From Phycomyces nitens (taxonomy: Eukaryota; Mucoromycota; Mucoromycetes; Mucorales; Phycomycetaceae): 64,000 bases of DNA. Both the position numbers and the translations under genes were made by a program. How positions within the stretch are numbered: position 1 is the stretch's first letter; the number at the start of each line of letters is the position of its first letter. Where the stretch lies: assembly GCA_022702545.1 (NCBI GenBank), contig JAHRBC010000003.1, positions 1,488,001-1,552,000 of the forward strand, in the 5' to 3' direction. This document shows, one piece after another, positions 10,268-21,555 of this stretch. The notes under the pieces were generated by a model, which was given only the letters and a program-made list of their open reading frames with translations, was not told the origin of the DNA and ran no database searches.

Positions 10268-11938
10268 ATGAGTGTCCATAAACTACTCTTTCTAAGTGTG
10301 TTTATACTCTTGATATTGCCTGGATGTTATGCCCCACCTATAGACGACGAAGAATCCGCAGCATATCAACAAGGACCACATATCAACATATCAAAGACCT
10401 ATAAAATTCTAAAGACAATCATACTGGGATACTTGACACATATCATGACCATTCGACCAAGATCAGACACGGATCAGGCAAATATGGCTTTTCGACGTAT
10501 TGCATATTTTATATATCCCACCTTGGGTATCAGCACTGCAGTTATGGCAATTATTTCAGTATCCGAAAATGACAAAATTCTCCGTATTGATGAGCATAAA
10601 AAGACGTACGAAAAGATTAATAAACCCATTCCAATATGGTCTAAAGCCTTTGCAAAAGATCTTTGGAAAACTATCAAAGAAAACTGGTCTCAAGTCGAAA
10701 CAAGTATTGGAAAAGTCTTTAAACCGGATAAAAAATCACCTAGTGAAAAGCCTAAGAAATCTTTTGTGGATGCTGTCGCGGACTTGAAAAAAGAATGCTT
10801 TGGTAGCATCAAATCCGAATCTGATGAGAAATACATAGTTGACGAGAACAACAACAATTCAGTATATTTGGCTGCGATTCTCTATACTTTAGAGCCTAGT
10901 CAAGCCAAGAAAGTCAAGGATTGTATTCTCAACGGCAGTTTATATCTTGGGTTTGATCTGAAAGAATACACTAAAGACGATGAATCAAAAGACTCCACTA
11001 TAAAAGACGATGAATCAAAAGCCTCCACTATAAAAGTCGATGAACCAAAAGACTCTACTATAAAAGACGAAATTAGCCTGATAAAAGGCAACCTTCTGTA
11101 TACCAAGGACATGACAATAACTGGACCTGGTGCTATATGTCAATACCAAGTGCCCATTAGAGCAGATAATGTTTGCTTTTTGACCCGTGAAATGTTGAAT
11201 CAACTTCAACCGGTGCATTACTTGGACAACACTTCATATATAGCAATATGTATTACATCTGGTCAATTGGTCTACACAGTAATCGAATGCATTGATGCGG
11301 ATGGTGATAAGTGGGCCAAGGTTATTATGCTCATATATACGATAATGTCAGTTCTCCAGACGATTTCTCTCATTGTTCTCCACAAGCAGTTGGCGGCATA
11401 CAGTATTCACTACGACAAGGATATAAAGCTTGCTGTAAACCTTACACCCAAAGACGAGGACAGGAAAGAAGATTCTGATAATGGATCATCTTCACCATCT
11501 GACGAGAGTGCAATCATTGATATTCTGTCAGATTTTGGGAAGACCATAGAAAAAAAACACGACGATAATGTACTCTGCTATCGGGGCAGCTTTCTGGAAA
11601 AACTAAGCAATAATGAGCAGATTATTTCAAGCAATCCTATTAAATTTTTCGAGCGAAAAAAGTGGGCCTTTATACTCTCTGCATTTGGAGGGGTGGTAGT
11701 GTCGCTGCTGATTGGTATTTGGGCCGACTATACTGCTCAATCAACAACACAGTGGATCGTCTTGGCCTGGATTCTTAGTCCGTTTCTATTAGCGTCTGTA
11801 TATCTCGTGCGAGACAAAATTGATTCAAAAAGGAGATGGTTATATATCCCATTTGTTTTTCTTTTGTATTTCATTGGAATAGGCGGTGCAGGATGTGTAC
11901 TTGCCGCAACAATCGAAGGATATATCATAACAAATTGA
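10268..11938 (+). CDS. Membrane-protein family, copy 3 (556 aa)
   Basis: Intronless ORF. The frame is open from 10184, but the ATG at 10268 (MSVHKLLFL) matches the starts of copies 5-7 and gives a proper signal peptide ending GCYAPP, so I use it. Membrane segments lie near GYLTHIMTI, YPTLGISTAVMAI, ICITSGQLVYTVIEC, AKVIMLIYTIMSVLQ, GIWADY, TQWIVLAWIL and FIGIGGAGCVLAATI. The first loop (about 110-230) is Lys-rich and diverges from other copies. After SLYLGFDL there is an insertion of three 10-residue repeats (KDDESKDSTI type). The loop before the fifth segment is acidic and Ser-rich. N-terminal DNA and leader closely match copy 5; the centre closely matches pseudogene copy 2. Function unknown; a membrane or surface location is inferred. 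Confidence 0.88.
   Translation: MSVHKLLFLSVFILLILPGCYAPPIDDEESAAYQQGPHINISKTYKILKTIILGYLTHIMTIRPRSDTDQANMAFRRIAYFIYPTLGISTAVMAIISVSENDKILRIDEHKKTYEKINKPIPIWSKAFAKDLWKTIKENWSQVETSIGKVFKPDKKSPSEKPKKSFVDAVADLKKECFGSIKSESDEKYIVDENNNNSVYLAAILYTLEPSQAKKVKDCILNGSLYLGFDLKEYTKDDESKDSTIKDDESKASTIKVDEPKDSTIKDEISLIKGNLLYTKDMTITGPGAICQYQVPIRADNVCFLTREMLNQLQPVHYLDNTSYIAICITSGQLVYTVIECIDADGDKWAKVIMLIYTIMSVLQTISLIVLHKQLAAYSIHYDKDIKLAVNLTPKDEDRKEDSDNGSSSPSDESAIIDILSDFGKTIEKKHDDNVLCYRGSFLEKLSNNEQIISSNPIKFFERKKWAFILSAFGGVVVSLLIGIWADYTAQSTTQWIVLAWILSPFLLASVYLVRDKIDSKRRWLYIPFVFLLYFIGIGGAGCVLAATIEGYIITN
10973..11062 (+). repeat. Three tandem 30-bp units inside family copy 3
   Basis: Three in-frame 30-bp units (10973-11002, 11003-11032, 11033-11062), each coding for KDDESKDSTI or a close variant (KDDESKASTI, KVDEPKDSTI). 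They sit in a region where other copies have only a short spacer, so the expansion is specific to this copy. Confidence 0.9.
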
Positions 11939-14077
11939 ATAATTATACCTTGGTCTCTTGTACATTACCAAATAATAAAAATAATAATATTGGCGAAAAA
12001 CCAATAATTATAAATAAATATAGTCTTAATATACGTATACTATCTTTTATTATTTAAAATAAACATCTCTTTATATTATATTTCTGATCAACATTTATTC
12101 AATGAACAACATTTTACATTATAATTACGCTGAATTAATCGAATTTCACAAAGATATATTCTTGTTTGTTAAATATCACAGCAAATATATAAAAAAAAAG
12201 ACAAAGAGATATGGGCTCAATATGCCTGTAAAGCATCACAATGTCGTTTAAGAAATAAAGAAACAACTCTGAAAAAAAACTATCAATAAAAGACATGCTT
12301 TGGATTATCCGACCCTTCTCTGCTCAACAGAAACTAATTGAAATAAACAATAGTCCCTCTTTAATTTCTGTAGACCCAGACAAGAATCAATGCGGGTCTT
12401 TCACCCGTGAAAAATGCGTGGAGCTACTCTGTAAATATCCCGGTATCCTTCCATCTGGCTGTACAAAGAGTGAGCACCAGGAGACATGGAAAAGGTCAAT
12501 TGATCATGTCAATAAAACTCTATGAATTGGGATAAATAGGGTTCATCCGATGTTTTCTAGGGCGATAGAGTCATCTAAAGATACAGAAATAGTGATATTG
12601 ATAGCATCAATGCAACTGATATTACTGCCATTAAGAATATGTAGGGAAAGTACAGGTGCATATATAGGGATATCATAATGATCTCTTTCATTATCCAAGA
12701 GAGATTTATAGCCAACTTGAAACAGACCTTTCAAATGCTTTTTTTTTTGGAGGGGTGGGCGTACCCAGGAAGACTTTTAAACTTGTGCTTTGTCAACTTT
12801 AGCATGATTCACTCAGTTTGTCGTTATGTATGAGATGGAAATGAAACGTTTTCTGATTAGTTTATGAAGAATTATCCCTTTAACCAGTTATTTATATCTT
12901 ATACCTCTTATCACATAAACGACGGCAGCCCTGAGAAACGCAATTTAGATACCGTGTCAGACGATTTGCTTTGTTGTTTCTTGATAAAAAGCAATAGTTT
13001 CAATTCTGTTAAACAGGAGTACAGCTGTTTAAATTGGGTCAATACATATATATATATATATTTAAAAAAATGGTTTATTTCCAAAAAAAGATTCTTTAAA
13101 ACCGTCTTTTAATATTTTTGAATTCAATAATATTCTTTGGACGCCAAAGACATACAGGCTTGACGTCCAAGGAAGTATCCTATTTTTCCGTTTATCATAC
13201 TTGACTTTATAGCACTTTATATAACATAATGTAGTAAGGATTTCAATTGCTGATTTCTCATTATCAAGATCGAATGAATCTCTTGCTAAAACGAGTAGCA
13301 ATACATCGGCATTCTAGTCGTTTGTATGTAGAAGTGCAAGGTTGATCATATAAAGAAATTACTCTATTATTGGCTCACGGTCTTAAATGTAACTTATCTG
13401 GGTATCTAACCATTTACTGATGATTGATACACCCCCACTACCGATTCAAAACTTCCTCTAAATCAAAAGATCGTATTATTCTTTGTCTTTAAATATCACA
13501 GAATTCATGCCAACTGTATTTTGTAACAACAGGAGTTTGTCATACAAAACTGTAGTCCAATAGAGACCCATAATATTCTGGCGTGGGATCTTTGAAGCTA
13601 TAATTATCCACAAAGAAACCAACATCTCAAAATGAGTATATATGTATGGTTAAATATTTAGACCAAGTGAAATAAAGCACTGTAAAAGTCTGTTGGACTT
13701 TTTTCTTTTTTATCATGGTATTCTGTTTATGGCCAATTAATATGGCCATGAATGTGGGAATAGAGCAGATTAAGGAGACATGAAAGTTTTATAAATATGT
13801 GATCAATTGATTGTTATGAGTGTGTTTAAATACGTCAATTGCTTTACCACTGTTGTTTTAAAGTTACAAGCCAGGCGTGTGCTTTTTTAATAGATATTTC
13901 TTTAGATGTTTATTTTTTGTTTGTATTTATTCTTGGTTCTGTGCAATGTTTGACAATAGTCTTTTTCTTCTTCTCTTGGAACCAAACAGCACATTGATTG
14001 TGCGTCCAAAGCAATCGGCAGAACACAAGCCAAAACTTTTGGTATCAAATGTATACTCTCTTGAATAATGAATATTT

Positions 14078-14108
<31 letters not shown>

Positions 14109-15830
14109 CAATACAAGAAATAAATTTGCTAATGATTGGATTGAGATATCAGTCCTATTTTGCCAAAAAAGAAAAAAAAGAAAAATATCTTATGCAGCCT
14201 TTGATTAAATATTCTGCTGCTTCAGTAGTGATTCAAATCGACAAATACTTTAGCAAAACAAGTGTGCCCTTTTTGTTTGGTTTATAGTATTCATGGCAGC
14301 ATTTACTTGTGATTTTGTTGCTCTGAATAATAACTATTAGAAATAAAGAACAATTGTGCTATACATATATTTGGTCTAGTAGCCTAGTAACCAATTGTTG
14401 TAACCAAATGTGCCAATGATCATGAACGGCTATCAGGAGTAATTAATTAACCACATCCTAGTCGATGATTGTCTCATTTGAGGTAGTTCGTGTTACCTAG
14501 ATACTCGATTATTATTATTTTTTTATTCCATAACAATTCTTGGTTTTTGTAGCACATTGATGGTCTTTAACGTCAACTGTCTGTGCAACAATGCATCTTC
14601 TCATTTGCTGCCATATTAAGGTATAAATAAAAGAATATATATATATATTTATATCTAGCTGTCTACTTGTTTGTATGTATAGGGATACAAGCAGTTGGTC
14701 TTATTATACTCTGAAGCACCATCAAAATAAAACAAGTAGATCAGTATTTGGGGCTAGTATGAAATTCGAGTGTTTCTTGATCCACTCGAGTTTGATTGGG
14801 ATGATCAAAAGGGTGGGTATTAACAAAAATAACCTAAACTTTGACCCTGTTTGTGATACAACTTGTATTGATTATTAAACTTTTATATAGAGCCAGATGG
14901 GCATTTTTCCTTGATTTTTTTTTTTACTTTGGCCCATACCAAAAAAAAACATGTGGGCTTAGTGTCTGCAGTTCAAGAGAATATTTATTGGGCTAATTTC
15001 ACATTCATCAACCAAGGTTCCTCATCCTCAAAATAGAATGCAAGTCCATCATAAAAGTGGCAGGTTATACAAAAAACAAAAAAGAAAGAACAAGAACAAG
15101 ACATGTATTCTATATATACGTCGTAGTCTCTAGGAGTGTAAACTTGTTTTTATTTTATTTTTGGTACAACATCTTTTCTGGCATATTACGGTGTACAAAT
15201 TGTATCAATGTCTTTAAAAAAAAGATGAGCAAGCCAGTTTTAAGAACCACAACCTTGTTTTTGTTTCAATTTTTTTAAAAAAAAATAAACACGCCAAGGA
15301 CCCAAAGGATCGTTGGCATCTTCCAAACTTAAATTACCCTTACATATTGTACTTATTCAAACCTTTTACAAAACACATATTTAAATGTGTGTATATTGCA
15401 AACTGCTTGAAAGAATTTTGTATGTTCAAGTCGCCCATTAGTTCGGAGTCCTTGTTTTACAGTTTTTTTCTTTTTTGATAGTGCCCAAGGTATAAGCCAT
15501 AGTTTAAAAAGTACTACGCCAGCCGCAACTTCTTTGTATTAAGCCACAAAGGCTTTGTTGCCAACACCCATATTCCCGATCAGTCGGTAAGAATATAGCT
15601 GAGGGCCAGGATTGACGGCTTGGCAATGTAAAGAATATTGCAACAGCCACTGTGTCAAATGGTCTACAGAATGGAAATGGCTGCAGACGTAACAAACCTT
15701 TGTGTTCATCACAATTTTTTTTCGTGTAAAACAGCTTCTTTAGAATGATATCTATAGAAGAGTGGGGTACTTGAATAAAAGGAATATTGGCGTTAGTTTT
15801 CTTGATTTGTCTCTTTTTTCACTTGCAAGT
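11939..15830. other. 3.9-kb gene-poor stretch between copies 3 and 4
   Basis: No gene recognised. Short ORFs (for example 12295-12525, 12864-13112, 14675-14878) lack known motifs and good context. A (GT)14 microsatellite lies at 14081-14108, and TA-rich runs at about 13046-13064 and 14636-14650. A patch at about 15500-15690 is visibly less AT-rich than its surroundings and may be the remnant of a transferred or coding piece, but both strands are interrupted. The ATG of copy 4 lies at the end of the stretch. Confidence 0.4.
14081..14108. repeat. (GT)14 microsatellite
   Basis: A perfect dinucleotide run, flanked by AT-rich DNA without genes. Confidence 0.95.
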
Positions 15831-17507
15831 ATGACTTTTTGCAAACTTGTGCTTGCATGTGTCGTATTGTCTGTCATTATACAGCAATGTTACGCTCCAC
15901 CGATATCCATACAACAGCCGATAGTGGACCAAGCATCAAATCAAATCAACAGAACAAAGACCTATAAGATCCTAAAGACAATTGTACTGGGATATTTGAC
16001 GCATATTATGACCATTCGACCAAGTCCAGATACAGACCAAGTAAACACTCTTTTTTGGCGCGCGACATTTTTTGTGTATCCCACAATGGGTATTGGAACC
16101 GCAATCACGGCTATCATGTCAGTGCCGAAAGCTGACAAAATCCTTGGTATCGACCTTTTTAAAACGTTTTACGCTAAAAAAGAAAAAGAAGCCTTGGAAA
16201 AGCAAGGAAAATTCGGCAAATCATGGATAACACTCACTCTAATTGGTATCTGGGATTCTATCAAATGGGCATTTCGTCAGTTGCTAGACACACTCAATAT
16301 TAGACCCTACATTCCGGATAAGGAACCTGAACTAGATCCTGCAGACTTTAAAAAAAATGTCGAAGCCTTGGAAGATGAGATCGTGAAATATGGAGAAGGA
16401 GATGGCAACTATAAAATTACATACAAGGCCGACAACGTAGCCTATTTGGCGGCAATTTTATTGGTATTGAAGCCGAGGCAAGCCAAAAGGGTCAAACATT
16501 GTATTCTCAATGGCAGCTTATATCTTGGATTTGACATTAAAGACGACGAGCTGGGCAGCTACAAGGAAAAACTGATATGCACCGAGGACATGACAATTGT
16601 TGGTTCTGGATCTATACACAAATACCAAGCGGGTGTGAAGCCGCACTCTGCTCGCTACCTAACTCCCGATATGCTGATTCAGCTTCAATCGGTACATTAC
16701 TTGGATAACACTTCATATCTGGGAATATGCATTACCACTGGCCAACTCGTTTACACCGTCATTGAGTGTATTGATGCAGATGGTGATAGGTGGGCCAAGG
16801 TCATTATGGTTATATACATGATGATGTCAGCTCTTCAGACAATCTCTCTGTGGGTTCTACACAAGCAAATAGCAGCATGTAGTATCTACTATGCTGAAGA
16901 TATTGTTTATGCTGAATCTGGCAAAGAAAGTGATACTCTTTCTGTTAATAGCGTCATCAACAAAGACGAAACTACATCTGGGGATAGACCCATCAACGAC
17001 TCACCCAAAACTACACTTGAGGGTACTGAAACCGACAGCCCCCTGGAAAAAAAAACACTTGATGATGATACTCTCCCCATCAACGGCCCAGTCCCACATG
17101 AACCTGGTCATACCGAGAGTGGAGAAAAGACAAACGATTTATTATATTCTAAAAGTTTCTTGGAAAAGATCGTCAAGCAAGATCCGATTTACCCCAATGA
17201 TGGCCACACTACATTTAGTGAACAAAAGTACTGGTCTTATATCATTTCTGGACTTGGAGGGTTGAGTGTGTCACTGATGTTTGGTATCTGGGCAAATTAC
17301 CAGGCTCATACAACAACACAATGGATCGTCTTGGCCTGGATCCTTAGCCCGATATTGATGATTGGTCTAATAGCCATCCAGAAGATTTTACTGAAAGAAG
17401 ATAGTTTTCTACATGGCCCGCTCGTTTTCCTTACATACTTGATTGGAATTACCGGTGCAGCATGTGTACTTGCTGCAACTGTTGAAGGCTATACTGTAAA
17501 GAACTGA
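15831..17507 (+). CDS. Membrane-protein family, copy 4 (558 aa)
   Basis: Intronless ORF. The frame is open from 15762, but the ATG at 15831 (MTFCKLVLACVVL) starts a clean signal peptide ending QCYAPP, as in other members, and is preferred. It keeps all family blocks: IMTIRPSPDTDQ, the second segment (FVYPTMGIGTAITAIM), AYLAAI through LNGSLYLGFD, MTIVGSG, YLDNTSYLGICITTGQLV, GDRWAKVIMVIYMMMS, LHKQIAACSIYY, GIWANYQAHTTTQWIVLAW and GITGAACVLAATVEGY. The second variable loop (about 365-455) is the longest in the window: acidic, Pro/Thr/Ser-rich, without tandem repeats. GIWANYQAHTTTQW matches copy 6 better than copies 5 and 7. The upstream boxes of copies 3 and 5-7 are not evident. Function unknown. 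Confidence 0.87.
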   Translation: MTFCKLVLACVVLSVIIQQCYAPPISIQQPIVDQASNQINRTKTYKILKTIVLGYLTHIMTIRPSPDTDQVNTLFWRATFFVYPTMGIGTAITAIMSVPKADKILGIDLFKTFYAKKEKEALEKQGKFGKSWITLTLIGIWDSIKWAFRQLLDTLNIRPYIPDKEPELDPADFKKNVEALEDEIVKYGEGDGNYKITYKADNVAYLAAILLVLKPRQAKRVKHCILNGSLYLGFDIKDDELGSYKEKLICTEDMTIVGSGSIHKYQAGVKPHSARYLTPDMLIQLQSVHYLDNTSYLGICITTGQLVYTVIECIDADGDRWAKVIMVIYMMMSALQTISLWVLHKQIAACSIYYAEDIVYAESGKESDTLSVNSVINKDETTSGDRPINDSPKTTLEGTETDSPLEKKTLDDDTLPINGPVPHEPGHTESGEKTNDLLYSKSFLEKIVKQDPIYPNDGHTTFSEQKYWSYIISGLGGLSVSLMFGIWANYQAHTTTQWIVLAWILSPILMIGLIAIQKILLKEDSFLHGPLVFLTYLIGITGAACVLAATVEGYTVKN

Positions 17508-18059
17508 TTAACTATACGTTCTTTTATATATTATAATAAAATAATAAATAATCTCTATAATAATATCAAATACATCTTTATTGTCTTTACTCTTTATATA
17601 TACAGATAATACCCCTACATGATAAATATAAACTTGGGACTTGTTTCAAGGGACAAATAATAATAATAAGAATCTACTCAATAAAGAGTAGGTTGGTCTT
17701 TATGTTTTTGACAGTCAACAGGCTTTTGTGTGTATTAAAACACTACTTGCAGTGACCTAGATTATTTAAACGTCCTTTTCTAATAGAAAGGTTTTGGTAT
17801 AAACGTTTATTTTTGGCTTTTGTTTTTTTCTTCTCATTCTCATTTTGTTCTTTTAATGTTTTAATGAATCATCAAAAAAAAACCTTCCAAAAATATTGAG
17901 CTTTAAGATTACCAAAAGACAAGATTTAAAAGTGACTTTGACTCTGGTACATTTATGGCTGATATTACATGTTAATATAACATGCCTTATACTACACTAA
18001 AAATAGGAATGTAGAGAGTAAAGAAAGCCGGTACTTCCCTGGCTAAAAAGCAGTAATCA
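17508..18059. other. Downstream flank of copy 4
   Basis: The first 60 bp (TATATTATAATAAAATAAT, 17527-17545) resemble the sequence after copy 5 and may hold the polyadenylation region. No gene follows. Confidence 0.35.
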
Positions 18060-18541
18060 TGCCCTTGCCTTTCAGCAGATTGTTATCAAATATATCTAGA
18101 TAATATTGTGGACAAGGATCCAACTGCGACACTAGAAACCATCATGTGTTAAAATCAAGAGGAAAACAGCTTGAAAATATCTCAAAAAAAACTTGGAGTA
18201 AGGTTCTGGATAGTCTTCAGAAAGCCTTTACTGTTAAAAAAATAAAGCATATAAAAAACCACCTAAAGTTTGTAAATGAGACTCGTTATTGCAATCAGCA
18301 ATAGAATCGAGTGATCTGAAGCGATGAGTCTAGTTTCATGGTATTCTTAAAGGCTGTCAATATTCGTGTATGGTACATAATACGAAAGAGATTTAGAAAG
18401 AATATATTATGCCAAGAGTCCAAAGTAAAGGGAGTTCAGTGTATCCTACGAATAAACACTCTCTGGATTGTACACTTGCGAAGAATTAAGAAAAATACCA
18501 ATAAAGTTGTACGATTTCATTGCATGTCAATGTCAAATTAG
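18060..18541 (+). mobile_element. Tc1/mariner transposase relic (N-terminal to middle part)
   Basis: Successive frames give NIVDKDPTATLETIM (about 18107-18150), typical of the linker after the helix-turn-helix domain, then about 18300-18340 NRVI*SDESSFMVF. The latter matches the WSDESxF motif around the first catalytic Asp, with Trp replaced by TGA. The frame continues through 18541 with RVWYIIRKRF. The remaining catalytic blocks are not visible, and stops make it inactive. Confidence 0.72.
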
Positions 18542-19674
18542 ATTCAAGAGCTTAAGAAATGATATATCACATACTCATTATTAAACTTTGAAATAAAGCA
18601 TATTTTTGTATTTATGTCTATTATATATACATATATATATATATCAATTGTAATTTTAAGTATTATATCTATAGTTTATTTTGGTAAAAAGATGTAAAGA
18701 AGTTGTATATTTTCATTGGAAAGTGACGGAACTTTAAAAAAAAGGCTTTGAAATGATTAAAGCCAGTACACATTCAATTATGTTGATAGTCTGTGGCTTT
18801 AAAGACAACTCTTTGTATTCTTTAATTTAAAGCCTGATAAAGCCTTGAATATGTATAGTAGTCCAAAAAGCCACAATTTCTTTTTATTTATGCTGCCTTT
18901 ATAACAAGAGATTAGAAAATAGACAGGCATATGGCTATAGGATCACTGACCAATCATATCATTGAACTTATCGTTAAACACAGTGACAGTTGAGCTTTTC
19001 ATCTGGTATTCTTCACACATGGCAATGTCTATTTATTTTAAAAAATAAAATAAAACTGATGAGTTCAGATTACTTATTTTCATCGTTCGCTCCAGTTCCC
19101 ACTTGCTTGGGTCTATTCTTGTGCTGCCGTAGTATCCTGTGTTAAGAAGGACATAAATATTCCAACTCAACTGTTAAACCCAAGTTGAGTAAAACCTTGC
19201 TAGTATTCAAAAGATGAGTGTTACAACCATTTCAACCTCATTTGCAATCTCCTAAAGGTCCATTTACAATCCTTTCTTGGATATGTTGTTTATATTTAGT
19301 ATTGAGGAGGACATGCCTTTCTTAATGATGCACGTTTTCACATGCCTTATTTTGTTGTAGTTTTGTATAGTATATTAAGCTCTTATTTTCTCTACGGTTA
19401 TTGTTAGTGAGATCCCCTGAGTGGATATTTTGCCTTTATATTTTCTGACCAAGGCATATTATTTTTTTAAGTAATTGAATAGAGTACATGTTTCTTTAAA
19501 GACGTTTTTTTTCCTGGGTTAATTTCACAAGATTCTGCTATAAACTTTAAGAAAACAAAGAAAATAAGAGACGGTATGTCAAGACAAGGATTATAATTGA
19601 AATTAGAAATTAAATACGTATGACTTTGTACAACATAAGAATCAATGAACTTGATCTTCTTGCGCTATATAGTT

Positions 19675-19710
19675 GATGAGCAGAAACTTTATTCTGAATA
19701 GACGTACAAG
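19675..19710 (+). promoter_or_regulatory. Shared upstream box (copy 5)
   Basis: GATGAGCAGAAACTTTATT followed by ACGTACAAG, 252 bp before the ATG. Near-identical blocks precede copy 6 (30357) and copy 7 (46251, -), and a weaker one precedes copy 3 (10009). Confidence 0.5.
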
Positions 19711-19835
19711 TTCGGATCAGTGATCTCTTTTGGTTAAATTCTAATAGTAAAGATCGAATACTTGCTACGTTACCTAATTGTGTATAAAATATATCTTCTT
19801 ATTAAAGGATCTTTACTAAAGCTTTATCCAAGCAT

Positions 19836-19849
19836 TATAAATATAAAAG
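19836..19849 (+). promoter_or_regulatory. TATA-type box of family copy 5
   Basis: TATAAATATAAAAG, 91 bp before the ATG. The same box precedes copy 6 (30503-30516), and TATAAGTATAAAAG precedes copy 7. Confidence 0.55.
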
Positions 19850-19926
19850 AAATATATTTTATCTAGAGAATACAATTTGTTTCTTCTTTATCTATCTATT
19901 TATCTATCTATCTAATAATTACAATA

Positions 19927-21555
19927 ATGAGCGCCCATAAACTACTCTTTCTAAGTGTGTTTATACTCTTGATATTACCAGAATGTTATGCCCCACCAAT
20001 AGACGACGAAGAATCAGCAGCATATCAACAAGGATCACATATCAACATGTCAAAGTCCTATAAAATTCTAAAGACAATTGTACTGGGGTATTTGACACAT
20101 ATTATGACCATTCGACCGAGTCCAGATACAGACCAGACAAACACTCTTTTTTGGCGTATTGCATATTTCGTCTATCCAACAATGGGAATCTGTACTGCTG
20201 CCGAAGTTATACTTTCAGCATACGAAGGTGAAAAAATCATTGGCGTTGACAGATACAGCAAACATTTTAAAAAGAGAAGACATGGAGAAAATGTCATGAA
20301 AGGAAGAGGCGACTGGTCAGATTTTCGTATTTGGATATATGAAACATGGGAGTCCTTTCAAAAGGGTTGTGCTGAACTCAAAAAAACTATCAGGAAGTTT
20401 TTTAAACCGAATGATGGAATAAGCCAAGAAACCGCAGTCGACAATTGGAAAAAATTTTCTTTCTTGAAAGCAGAACTCATCTATTACGATAAAAACATAC
20501 AGGACAAAACAAAACATGAATCCCCAAAAGATGACGAAAATATAGCACATCTGGCTGCAATTTTCGATACCTTGGAACCTAGACAAGCCAGAAGAGTCCG
20601 GAATTTTATTCTTAATGGCAGCTTATATCTCGGATTTGATTTGGATTCCACTGGGAGGTATCTTTACGGAAAACATGCGCTGTACACGAAGGACATGACA
20701 ATAGCTGGATCGGGTGCCAAAAGAAGATACCAAATATCCATCAAACCATACACTGTCCGTTACTTGACCACTGAAATGTTGGATGAATTGACATCAATAC
20801 AATATTTGGACACCACTTCATATACTGCAATATGTGTTACTGCTGGACAATTGGTGTACACAATCATTAATTGTATTGATTCAGAGGGCGATAGGTGGGC
20901 CAAGGTCATCATGCTTATATACATGATAATGTCAGTTCTCCAGACGACTTCTCTCATTGTTCTCCACAAACAGCCGGTAGCATACAGTATTAATCTTGAC
21001 GGATCTATAGACATAAAAGAAGAGCCTCATGATAATTCTAAAGACCCTAGTTCCAAACCCCATCCAGAGGGAGCTCAATCTACAACCATTGGCAACAATT
21101 ACAAAGAGTATGATGAGGACTCGATAATTGACATTATGGCGGAGCATAGAGCAACCTACAAAATAGAAAAGGAAGAAGGTGGAGTTACCTATTATACATC
21201 GGATCTTCTGGTAAAAATCCTCAAGAAACAAGATTTTTACCAGAATCCTGGCTATTACGCGTTCACTAAGCACAGGAAATGGGCCTTTGCTCTGTCTGGC
21301 CTTGGAGGATTGGCCTTGCCGCTGCTGGCTGGTATTTGGGCCGACTACTGGGCTTATACAACAACTCAATGGATTGTCTTGGCATGGATCATTGGCCAGC
21401 TGTTATTTGCTCCTTTTGTTTATTTATACAGCAAACACAAATATGACAAACACTGGATAGTCGGGGTGCTATTAGTATTTATTTATTTAATTGGAATGGG
21501 CGGTGCAGGATGCGTAATTGCTGCGACTGTCAAAGGATATACTGTAAAGAACTGA
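19927..21555 (+). CDS. Membrane-protein family, copy 5 (542 aa)
   Basis: Intronless ORF starting MSAHKLLFL. Signal peptide residues 1-22 (ends ECYAPP). Predicted membrane segments: about 47-63 (LGYLTHIMTI), 75-98 (YFVYPTMGICTAA), 297-318 (TSYTAICVTAGQLVYTII), 325-347 (AKVIMLIYMIMSVLQ), 452-470 (LSGLGGLALPLLAGIW), 480-502 (TQWIVLAWIIGQL) and 513-535 (IYLIGMGGAGCVIAA). Loop 1 (100-215) is basic and contains FRIWIYETWESFQKG, shared with copy 7 but not copy 6. Loop 2 (350-445) is acidic and ends in the conserved pre-membrane block YYTSDLLVKILKKQ. The N-terminus resembles copy 3 and the rest resembles copies 6 and 7, so the gene looks mosaic. A TATA box and an upstream box are present. Function unknown; membrane location inferred. 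Confidence 0.9.
   Translation: MSAHKLLFLSVFILLILPECYAPPIDDEESAAYQQGSHINMSKSYKILKTIVLGYLTHIMTIRPSPDTDQTNTLFWRIAYFVYPTMGICTAAEVILSAYEGEKIIGVDRYSKHFKKRRHGENVMKGRGDWSDFRIWIYETWESFQKGCAELKKTIRKFFKPNDGISQETAVDNWKKFSFLKAELIYYDKNIQDKTKHESPKDDENIAHLAAIFDTLEPRQARRVRNFILNGSLYLGFDLDSTGRYLYGKHALYTKDMTIAGSGAKRRYQISIKPYTVRYLTTEMLDELTSIQYLDTTSYTAICVTAGQLVYTIINCIDSEGDRWAKVIMLIYMIMSVLQTTSLIVLHKQPVAYSINLDGSIDIKEEPHDNSKDPSSKPHPEGAQSTTIGNNYKEYDEDSIIDIMAEHRATYKIEKEEGGVTYYTSDLLVKILKKQDFYQNPGYYAFTKHRKWAFALSGLGGLALPLLAGIWADYWAYTTTQWIVLAWIIGQLLFAPFVYLYSKHKYDKHWIVGVLLVFIYLIGMGGAGCVIAATVKGYTVKN

Larger units (their letters stand above)
18542..19926. other. Intergenic region upstream of family copy 5
   Basis: AT-rich, no gene seen. 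Its last 250 bp are the promoter region of copy 5 and are similar to the corresponding region of copy 6, including the boxes listed separately. A TATCTATTTATCTATC-type tract precedes the ATG, as in copy 3. Confidence 0.4.

Noticed and set aside
12295..12525. 76-codon ORF after family copy 3 (contains SVDPDKNQCG)
   Set aside because: No recognised family, no promoter or intron context; length is compatible with chance in this gap.
14675..14878. Short ORF with a stretch vaguely like an IS630 DES..R.R motif
   Set aside because: No second or third catalytic block nearby, and the match is too weak to call a relic.
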